Source: Absidia repens | Taxonomy: Eukaryota; Mucoromycota; Mucoromycetes; Mucorales; Cunninghamellaceae | DNA: 64,000 bases | NCBI GenBank assembly: GCA_002105175.1 | Contig: MCGE01000002.1 | Coordinates: forward strand, 558,001-622,000 | Direction of reading: 5' to 3' | Part shown: one piece after another, positions 55,812-64,000 of the stretch | Layout: each line of letters begins with the position of its first letter | Numbering within the stretch: position 1 is the stretch's first letter | Translations under genes and position numbers: made by a program | The notes under the pieces: generated by a model | What the model saw: only the letters and a program-made list of their open reading frames with translations | Database searches by the model: none | Told to the model about the DNA's origin: nothing

Positions 55812-57197
55812 ATGTCCCTTTTTGAAAAACAACACACGCTTGGGTACTGGGGTCCTGTTACAAGCTCTGTGGATTGGTAATGTCATCAAAAATGATATGT
55901 CTATGCAAGGGGTGCTCATCCAACCATTGCTCTTATTTAGGTGCGAAGAAAACTACAAGTATTCATTTTATATAGCCGAATTTTGGAATACTCTCTCCGT
56001 AAGTCATGTTCCAGTATTGCAACAAAAGGATTAGGGGCATATTTAGTCCGGCATGAACTGACATGATACCTTTGGCATTGTCTTTTATATGATAGAGTTT
56101 TGCTATGATTGTTCTTGGTCTACTGGGTATTTTGGTGCATCATCGAACGTTAGGGTGGCGACTTGCCTGTGGCTACTTTATGATCATGGTAGTCGGTGTT
56201 GGAAGGTAAAGAAAAGAAAAAAAGATATTTCGATGCGAACCGGTCTCTTTCCAACTTTATTTGCTTTTTATGATTTTTTTTAGTGTTTTATTTCATGGCA
56301 CACTGCAATATAAGCATCAAATGTGGGATGAGGCGAGGCTTATTTTATAAAGATATATTTTATATAAAAAGTGAGAGGGGATTAACATTGGTTGTGTTGG
56401 ATTATACTTATAGATTCCAATGGTATGGACGGCAAGTTATATGTTGTGGGTGCTATTGCAAGACAATGGATATGAACCTCTTAGATACGGGATTGGCATC
56501 AGTCTTTATTGTGCTTTGGCAACATTTGTTACTAGTCAATATCAAGGATCCACCCAATTTTATTTATTCCAGGCATCGTAAGTAATGGCACTACTATAAA
56601 TGTCAATGATGGATGGGGCATTCTGATTATCATCATATACTGATATTTTATTTGTGGGATGTAAAAATAAATGGTGGGGATTTGTTAGATTTGGCATAGT
56701 CATGTGGACCTGTTTATGGTTTGTATGGAAGCTTTACAAGAACACTCAAAACAATCAGGTCATTCAATTATTCCATCAAGGTACACAATTTTTGGTACTT
56801 GCTATTGGTGTTTGGCTATTTGATTCCAATTTGTGTTTTATCTTTGATTCTATTCCCAACCCTCAGCTCCATGCTTGGTAAGCTGAGCACAAAATTGAAT
56901 GCAAGTATTAGGATTGATTGATGGATTTTTAATGGGTTGATCATGTTTAGGTGGCACATACTTGTAAGTGAAATATTTACTCAAGAAGGAATGGGTCAAA
57001 AAATTGACCCGGTGAAATTCTTTTTACATAAATCTTAGGTTTGCATTAGTATTCACTTCTTCTTTGTGGTGACTGGATTTGAATTGGTGGGGACCAAGCA
57101 CCATCGAATTGCCTATTATGCAAAATGGATTCCTTATGTGCAACTGATAGATGGTGCTACTTTTGTTACTGCTGACAAGGTCTCTTCCAAAATGTAG
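55812..57197 (+). CDS. YPC1: Alkaline ceramidase (Ypc1/Ydc1/ACER family)
   Basis: These ER or Golgi membrane enzymes hydrolyse ceramide to sphingoid base and fatty acid. Eight exons (55812-55876, 55941-55998, 56096-56205, 56284-56332, 56414-56577, 56689-56877, 56951-56963, 57039-57197) give 268 residues with seven predicted membrane segments. Family motifs are GYWGPVTSSVDWCEENY, YIAEFWNTLSSFAMI, GVGSVLFHGTLQYKHQMWDE with the metal-binding His and Asp, and the late HAWWHIL with its His. Exon 4 ends DE at a GC donor (GAG|GCGAGG), the only non-GT donor I found, and exon 7 is 13 nt. The enzyme motifs are intact. The assignment is secure. Confidence 0.92.
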
Positions 57198-57775
57198 AAT
57201 AGATGATTGGTTTAGTCTTAGATTATTATTATTATTATTCTCATTATTATTCTCATTATTATTAGTATTATTTTTTAAATGTTTTGTTGACTTTTAATAA
57301 AAAATCATCTTCTCCCCCAAAAAAAAAATTAAAAATGGCACCTTTGACTTTATTTTGTATGATAATAGTGTTGAGAAGATAGGAATAAATATTTGCAGTT
57401 GATCTGCTGATAACAATTGAATTGGTTCACGTGCGATAACATTGTCTTCATTCATCATGCCTGAAAGATGTACAATATGTACCATAGGTAAAAATCAGAC
57501 TTGGCGTATTATACCTTGTCGTTTTAGGCAGTGAAATTTAAAGGTCGTACTCCCTCCCTTCATTTTCTATTCTTGAACCGGTGACTCAAAGATATGTTTA
57601 TCATCTAGAAAAAGAAGAATGCATGACCTAACGTCATAAATAATTTAAATCCAATAATCAGGGCCTAGAATTTATGCAACGGATCATTGATTTCAGATGG
57701 TAAAAAGGGGAATCAAACTAGACTTGTCGTCTATATCAATCCGAATGTGACTATGTATCTAGGAGAAGTTGTGAC

Positions 57776-57807
<32 letters not shown>

Positions 57808-58409
57808 ACTTTATATCAAATGATGGGTAGTTTAAATGAAAAAAAAAAAAAAAAAAACTCGATCGATGAACAAGTATGTGTGTGTCAAGTGAGTATACCC
57901 CCTTTTTTCGATGCAGTCGATTTCTTCCTTTCCCCCCAAAAAAATATACTCTAACTTTAAACTAAAAGCAAAAGCAAAATTACAATCCATGTTCTTATAG
58001 TTAGAAAAAAAAAAAAAGAAGATTAAATTATCATTAGGTCAATGGAACATGATAGAACTTGTGAGAAGCAAATTATAAAGAATAAAGTAGCTCATATTGA
58101 TAGTTTTCGGATGTGTGGTCCGCTGAAAGGTATCCAGAGAAAAGCTTATTTCTATCATTTATTTATAATCGGCGCGTACCTTTTTTTTGGGGGAGGAGGT
58201 GTTGATGGTGGGACAGGATCGAATACATATAAATAATCCAATCCCCCATTCTCGCCCCTTGTTTTTTTAGTTCTTTCTTTTTTTTTTTTTTGCTTTCTCT
58301 CGTTTTTAATTACCGACAGCATTTTTTTTTTATTTTCTTTCTGTCTATCTTTCTTCTCTTCCGCTCTTTCTCCACTTTTTTTTTTTCAAGAAAATCCTAC
58401 AAATTGATA
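57198..58409. other. Intergenic region upstream of the WOPR gene
   Basis: This 1.2-kb stretch has ATT repeats (57223-57270), two long A runs (57778-57798, 57839-57858) and a pyrimidine-rich stretch just before the WOPR start that is probably its 5' UTR. No gene is seen. Confidence 0.5.
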
Positions 58410-59408
58410 ATGGAAACCTTTATTGGGCATATCAAAACACCTCAAGATGCCTTGATTATCTTTGAAGCTTGTCGACGTGGCCAGTTGCATAGGGTGAAAA
58501 GGCGATTATCGACAAAAGAACGCATGAACATACAGTCGGGGTCCATATTTGCTTTTGACGAAGGTGAAGCTGGAATGCGACGATGGACTGATGGACGAAC
58601 TTGGTCTCCTAGCAGGGTTTTGGGAAGCTTTTTGACTTATCGGGAATTGGATACAAAAAGGCGACCTCGCCGACATTCAACTTACACGTCTTCGCCTTCT
58701 TCTTCTTCTTCTTCCAATGGCGGCGATCTTCATGATGGTGGTACCTCCTGCTCTTACAAACCTAATGGTCTTATCAAGCAAAGCTTTTCCATTTGCACGG
58801 TCTCAAACCAAAAAATGCATCTTATATCCTATTACTCCAAGGCCGACGTTGTCAATGGCCGTCTCACTCGTCCCTCCATGGATCCCAACCTCAACAAGAT
58901 TGTCATTCCAAAAGGCATGTACCCTGAACTCAATCCTTTAGATACAAGTGGTGGTCACTCTGCTACTTTACATTTAATGATAAAACACTCTACCAACGGA
59001 CATCAACAGTATACCATTGACACCAATACTACCAGCGGCAACAGTAACAGCAGTAGCAACAGCAGTAGCAAACTTCACAGCAAAAAAGAATTTGTTTATG
59101 TACAACCACCATCTCTCTCGTCGTCACCACTATCAACATGTTCTGATGAAGATTTATGGTCATTATCGCAAACAGCGACGTCATTCTTACCACATCATCA
59201 ACATCACCATCATCATTCTACTACATCGATAACCAACGGACAGCCATCCCCACCACTGATTGAGTCCGGATTCCCACCACCACCCATTCATACAAAACAT
59301 GCTCAGCCATCATGTTTATCACCACCCGTTCAAGTTTGGAAACCTTACTCTTTACAATCTGAAGATACAAGACAATTGGACGCCCTCAAGTCTCAGTTAC
59401 GGATTTAG
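58410..59408 (+). CDS. WOPR-domain transcription factor (Gti1/Pac2/Wor1 family)
   Basis: WOPR proteins are fungal DNA-binding master regulators of morphology and development. This intronless gene encodes 332 residues. The first WOPR half (residues 1-80) shows METFIGHIKTPQDALIIFEA, RRLSTKERMNIQSGSIFAFD and GMRRWTDGRTWSPSRVLGSF. The second half (about 125-180) has GLIKQSFSI, LISYYSKADVVNGRL and IPKGMYPEL. The C-terminal half is disordered, with Ser, Asn, His and Pro runs. The start is the ATG before ETFIGH; the frame stays open upstream only as Phe-rich codons from the T-rich leader. The assignment is secure at family level. Confidence 0.94.
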   Translation: METFIGHIKTPQDALIIFEACRRGQLHRVKRRLSTKERMNIQSGSIFAFDEGEAGMRRWTDGRTWSPSRVLGSFLTYRELDTKRRPRRHSTYTSSPSSSSSSNGGDLHDGGTSCSYKPNGLIKQSFSICTVSNQKMHLISYYSKADVVNGRLTRPSMDPNLNKIVIPKGMYPELNPLDTSGGHSATLHLMIKHSTNGHQQYTIDTNTTSGNSNSSSNSSSKLHSKKEFVYVQPPSLSSSPLSTCSDEDLWSLSQTATSFLPHHQHHHHHSTTSITNGQPSPPLIESGFPPPPIHTKHAQPSCLSPPVQVWKPYSLQSEDTRQLDALKSQLRI

Positions 59409-59624
59409 TAATAGTTTTTATATCCTCTCCCTTACCTTATCCCTTTTTGTTTTATTTTTAGTTTTATCATATTGTTGTATTTAGGTAGCATTTCCATACA
59501 TTCTTTTTTCTTTTATCAGCATTCTATTCTACTTTGTACAAGCCCCGCCTCCCCCCCATCTTCTCTCGTTATTTTGCCATTCCTATCATTGACAATTTAC
59601 ACCTACCTAGTTATCGTATCGTTT

Positions 59625-59660
<36 letters not shown>

Positions 59661-61568
59661 CAAACTTAATTAGTTTATATTTCCTATTCCCCTTCCACAT
59701 ATACGTTTTACACAAAATACATACATATCTCTCTTTTATTGCTCTATTTTCTACACATGATTTTTTATCTTTTTTTTTTTTGGGCGATCCTTTATTTTTA
59801 TGCTTTACATCAATAAAACATATATCAGTTTTTTTTTACCTAACTTTGATATACTACTGTCTTTTGTTGTTGCTGTTGATGGTGAATATGATTTCTATTT
59901 TTTATGTATAAAATGATTAATGACCCCCATTAACCTCTGCATACGTATGGTGCATCAATGATATCATGCGCACATGTGCTTATTATGATCACCTCCCTCG
60001 TACAGTCTCTCTTCACATAACCCTGATTCAGGAGGTGTGATTACAGTTATGCATACAATCTCGATCAATAACCTTATTGTGTCCTCATTTTTATCAGTAT
60101 GATAAATGCTCTTCTTTTTTTTAAAAAAAAAAAGAAATCAAAAGCACCACTCTATTTTGATAAATGTGGCAATCAATTTTTTTTTCTACGGTAATAGTGG
60201 GGGTGGAATTATTATGTATTATGCAGAAACATTACATAACGCGTCAGTATTATACAATACATAGTTGTTTGATTATTATTATTTTTTTCGGGGGGAGGGT
60301 GGAGAGGACGGCACTAGACCATATTCATACCGCTTTTTTTTCACATCGATCGCGAATTTGATTATGCGAAATATTAAAAATTAAAAAAAAATCATCATTC
60401 TTTTCGTCGAGTTATCACAAGTGAGCGAAGCATGGAGGAGGAGGTGGGGGTGGATTTTGTCAATTGAGAGTATGATAATGTACAGTCTCTATCATATCCA
60501 TACATCAATGAATGGGTGAGACAAGAATAAAAAAAAAAAAAAACGCCAACGTCACTCGTCCTGCTTCTATGATACCTTCCCCAAACCTCCGTCGTCTCTT
60601 TTCCTGCATGCCAGATAAAACGTAGAGAGGATATTAACAACCGTCGTTATATCATCCTTCCTGTTGACCAAAAGACATCATAGTATACGGGGGTCCTGAT
60701 GATAAGGTCACAGTCAAGAAAAAAGAGATATCGTACCAAGTTAAAAGTTTGTGGTTGAACAAAAAGGAAAATAGATAACCTTCCTCTGACTTTGTCTCAC
60801 ACCCAATTTGGTCACCCCGATTAATTTTGCAATTTCAGTAGTTTCACTTAAAACCCTCATTTAGAGTTTTTCACGGACGGTCGCGTAAAAAAAAGGGGGG
60901 AGGGAGGGAGCCGAGAGCGGAGTTTTTTGCATTTGTGCCTGAAAATCCAACGAATATTAAGGGCCGTCTAATTATGGAAAGAAATGGTGTTTTATTGATG
61001 ACTGCGAATTTCATAACTCTAAGCCAAACACAAGTATGAGCATAAATTAAGAATTATTTATGTGAAGTATATAATATCCAGTGCTCAAAGTAAATCATCA
61101 TGGAATTACATACATGCATATTGATGTGGTGTTCTTTCTCCTTTACATATGCCACTTGTAGTGGTGAATGACAGATTTTGACACCTTTGCAATGCAGATC
61201 ATGCAGAGTAGAATGAGACTTTTTTCAAGCAAACATATACATATATTGGAGTTTAGTCAGTTTAGTTATGTACAGTACAGCACGCCATCGAAGCATCGAA
61301 ACAAGTTCATCCGTTTCTTACCGTAAAGCGTCTGTCATGACAATGTATTGGTCTTCGTTTTGCTTCCCATGTACATTGATCTAATATTCCTCTTATAATA
61401 CCTACCCCCTTGGTTAGTTGTGGTGTCTCCGTTTTTTTTTTCTTTTTCAATTACATTTTTTATTATACGGTAAACGATTTCACGCCTGTACCTTGTAAAT
61501 CTCTATGGATTAAGACGGAATCTAATGCACTTCTGTTACCTGAAAGCATCAAACCTAGACTGATTTTA

Positions 61569-61603
<35 letters not shown>

Positions 61604-61710
61604 TTGTTTCCGAGACGGTGTTGGTCTTTTTCACAAAAAAATTGGTTCACATAGCGTGCGCCAAAGTTCCAGGTGACCCATTCTGGTAAGAATAAAAAAA
61701 AAAAGGACAT
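59409..61710. other. Long intergenic region
   Basis: This 2.3-kb stretch follows the WOPR gene. It has a (TA)n tract at about 59632-59658, a T-rich 3' UTR, an A30 run near 61572-61601, and no supportable gene. A partial copy of the TGTACAGTAC palindrome lies near 61269. Confidence 0.5.
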
Positions 61711-62690
61711 TTCAAATCCCGCACACGTGGATTTATAGGCTCCCCAATTTTCATTTTCTTCTTTTCTTTGTTTCATTCTTCACAATTATGGCCGCTACGG
61801 AAGTACGATGGACTTAGATTAGTGTCAGGACTAGCTTAGAAACGTTTTGAGACTAGGGATTACAAGATGCATGGGAAAACCTTTCATTTGGATTCAGGAT
61901 TTGGAGCCACCATTAGTTGGCGTTTTGGAGCCTTCATTAGCTTAGTTTAGTGTTAATCTGTACATAGTTTGTTTCTGTATTGAATAAAATATGCCTGTTT
62001 TTAATTACATTAATGGAAAAATGTTTTACTAGTGTCCCTTCATGTCTTGTACATAGATCCCTTTTTTACTACCATTCCCTTCTTCTCTTTTGCTTAGTGT
62101 TGACTATCTTCATACTTCAATAATAGATACCCTTTTTGTCTCATCTAACTCCTTGTACAGTATATTAAGGTCCCCCTTTCTTTTTTACTGTCTCTTCACA
62201 TAAGGTTTTAGACCCCAACTTGGTCTCATTCATGTTACCTCTATTAGATCTCTTGTTACAATGAATCCCAAGCTCTTAGTGTGGTATCAGCCGCATTCCT
62301 TCAAATAAAACATACCTTTATTAAAATTACTATTATTATCCTCTGACACATTATATGATGAGCAAAGTCGTTATTGTGGCTGCTTTGTGGGTGTTCTACC
62401 AAACACGTTCTTTCTAACTTACCCACGATGACTACATCCCCCCCCCTATTGCCACTGATTGAAAGTTCAATGTCACTTAGTATCAAACATGATTATATTT
62501 TGGTGCCACCATTAATATAAATTAACCGAGAGTTTATACCATCAGTGCAGTCTTCCATATATAATAATCCCTGGCCTACAGCTTTTTAGCTTCTCAGTTA
62601 CCCCTCCGAAACTCAGGGACTGGTTGACAGTTCTAGGTCACCTTATATAAAAGATGATCCTATCATATTCCTGCTAGAACATACATATCA
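61711..62690 (+). repeat. Dispersed repeat, copy C (about 1 kb)
   Basis: This copy starts TTCAAATCCCGCACACGTGG, then TTAGATTAGTGTCAGGACTAG, the core GGGATTACAAGATGCATGG near 61857, GAGCCTTCATTAGCTTAG, GAATAAAATATGCCTG near 61982, ACATAGATCCC, and two tail sub-repeats (ACTGATTGAAAGTTCAATG then GGTTGACAGTTCTAGGTCAC). It matches copies A and B across the whole length by eye. No open frame is shared. Confidence 0.75.
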
Positions 62691-63293
62691 ATTCATCAAT
62701 GTCGCGCCCTCCTAATGTAACCAACCTTATTAAACATTTTTACCCTCCACTATATAACCCGCTTCATGATTTTCATTACGCACAGTACAATAATAATAAA
62801 GCATACGTTCCCCGATCAAAAAATCACTTGAGTCCCAAGATACTGTCCATTACTTTACCTCCCCCCTTCTTTTCTCCTACCATCTAGTAGATCATTTTTT
62901 CAGAAGTGCCTTATGATACCTGAAATGCTCACATTCAAATGGAAGAACCGACTGTGTGTATATAATGGGTATTCACGGTAAAGAAAACCATAATAATGGT
63001 GATTCCATACAAAGACACCACAGAGAATAATTAAATATCTAAAAAACATGGTAGGCAACTATTTCAGAATATATAAAGGAAGGATTGGAGTTGAAAAAAA
63101 GAAATGGATTTTTATTAATTCAGATATGAAATATAAGTAAGTAATGTAAATGATGAGGTGAATGCATGAATAAATAGAGTAACGAAAAAGCCTAAAAGTT
63201 TGAGATCTAATACGATAATGATATATGATGCCAAGGGAGAAAAAAAAAAAGTAACTAATAATAGGAAAAGGGTAGACATGAAAAAATCCCTAA
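62691..63293. other. Intergenic region
   Basis: This AT-rich stretch lies downstream of the minus-strand kinase-like gene. No gene is seen. Confidence 0.45.
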
Positions 63294-63982
63294 CTAATCT
63301 AAATCTTCATCCAAATGGTTTGTCTTGATCCAGGCGTCCAAAACCACCGTCACACTTGATCGTTCAATAGGATTCACGAGCAATAAATTTTCCAAACAGG
63401 CACGGAATGAAGGATGGATACCCTCCACAGTGTCGTAGGCCTGTCGCAGATGGGTATCCATAGAAGCGGGTTGGCAACATAACTGAGACAACTGTTCAAA
63501 ATCTTTGAATAAAGGAACGCCCGTCGCCACTTCATAGATCACACAGCCCAGGGACCAGCAATCCAACGCAGGACGCGGACTGAAATTGTTGCAATAGTGT
63601 CGAGTGGTGTTTTGCTGGGAGCCAAGGCACGGTGTTGTTGTGGTGGATAGTATGGGCGGCTCCATGGCTGTTGCTTCCCTGACAAGTTCCGGGGCACTAT
63701 ACTCGTCCAACATGATTCCATAGCCTTCCGGCTGACCTATCACATGCGCCTGATCGAATCGGCCGACGTACCAATCCGTAATGGCGCTGACGTGTTGAAA
63801 ATAGAAGGACCGTAGTGAGAGACCCAAATGGCAGCAATCGAGGGCATGGACATCACGGATGCAAGTGAGGAGGGAGTGCACAGTCAATGACATGAAGTTG
63901 AATTGGCGGATGTCCACAATCGCTGGATGGTCGTTTTGTTCATAAAGTAAATAGTGAAGTGATTGTTGCGCCATACATAGGC
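63294..63982 (-). CDS. Protein pseudokinase, C-terminal exon (runs off the window)
   Basis: This is the last exon of a larger gene. It opens at a CAG acceptor at about 63983, and the in-frame text before the first ATG (LCMAQQSLHYLLYE) reads like a kinase hinge, so the N-lobe lies beyond the right edge. It encodes about 229 residues of a C-lobe: YSAPELVRE (APE motif) and DCWSLGCVIYEVATG (DxWSxG) are intact. The catalytic loop reads HLGLSLRSFYF instead of HRDxxxxN, and the DFG site reads GRFDQA. Both catalytic Asp residues are thus missing, so it is predicted to be a pseudokinase. Confidence 0.8.
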
Positions 63983-64000
63983 CTGAAATCCAGTAATATT

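Noticed and set aside
58290..58409. Hydrophobic leader in front of the WOPR protein
   Set aside because: It is pure T/C-rich 5' UTR read as Phe, Leu and Ser, and WOPR proteins start at the METFIGH-type block.
61555..61776. Frames flanking the A30 run near 61572, considered as a retroposed poly-A tail
   Set aside because: Similar A/T runs are common throughout introns and spacers here, and no gene copy precedes the run.

Overview
The window is nuclear DNA of a filamentous fungus, most probably an early-diverging one (Mucoromycota, Mucorales grade). The gene families are fungal: a Chs4/Skt5-type chitin synthase activator with a C-terminal CaaX box, a WOPR regulator, Spt16, Tim22 and Ypt6. Genes are split by many short introns (about 50-150 nt) with GTAAGT-like donors, often carrying long poly-T or poly-A runs. 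Intergenic DNA is AT-rich with frequent homopolymers. The order is inferred from style and gene content, not from a database match.

Layout, left to right. (1) A Ser-rich protein of unknown function (-), the Rab6/Ypt6 GTPase (+), a nucleoplasmin-like FKBP prolyl isomerase (-), repeat copy A, an F-box/WD40 SCF receptor (-) and a CDF zinc transporter (-). (2) The chitin synthase activator (+), ribosomal protein eS21 (+) and a 19-exon cullin (+). (3) A repeat-rich stretch with copies B and D, a DH-PH RhoGEF (-), a decayed multi-pass membrane-protein gene (+) and a small WWE-like protein (+). (4) A membrane-anchored GH9 glycosidase with one frame break (-), Swc5/BCNT (-) and Tim22 (+) head to head, an Osh/OSBP lipid-transfer protein (-) and Spt16 (+) head to head. 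(5) Repeats E and F, a small unknown protein (-), a GT49/LARGE-like glycosyltransferase (-), an alkaline ceramidase (+), a WOPR transcription factor (+), repeat copy C, and a pseudokinase running off the right edge (-).

Most genes are unrelated housekeeping or signalling genes, as expected for a eukaryotic chromosome, with no operon or biosynthetic cluster. Loose themes are cell wall and membrane (chitin synthase activator, GH9, GT49, Osh protein, ceramidase), chromatin (Spt16, Swc5, nuclear FKBP) and ubiquitin ligases (F-box/WD40, cullin).

The least explained element is a dispersed non-coding repeat of about 1 kb, seen in three long copies and two or three partial copies on both strands. 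It has a conserved CCCGCCCACGTG head, a conserved core and an AATAAA block, but no open reading frame. Several protein families here also appear in degenerate form: an FKBP lacking a pocket Asp, a GT49-like protein without a visible DxD, and a kinase without its HRD and DFG Asp. Exon boundaries were derived by hand from splice-site motifs, reading-frame continuity and family expectation.
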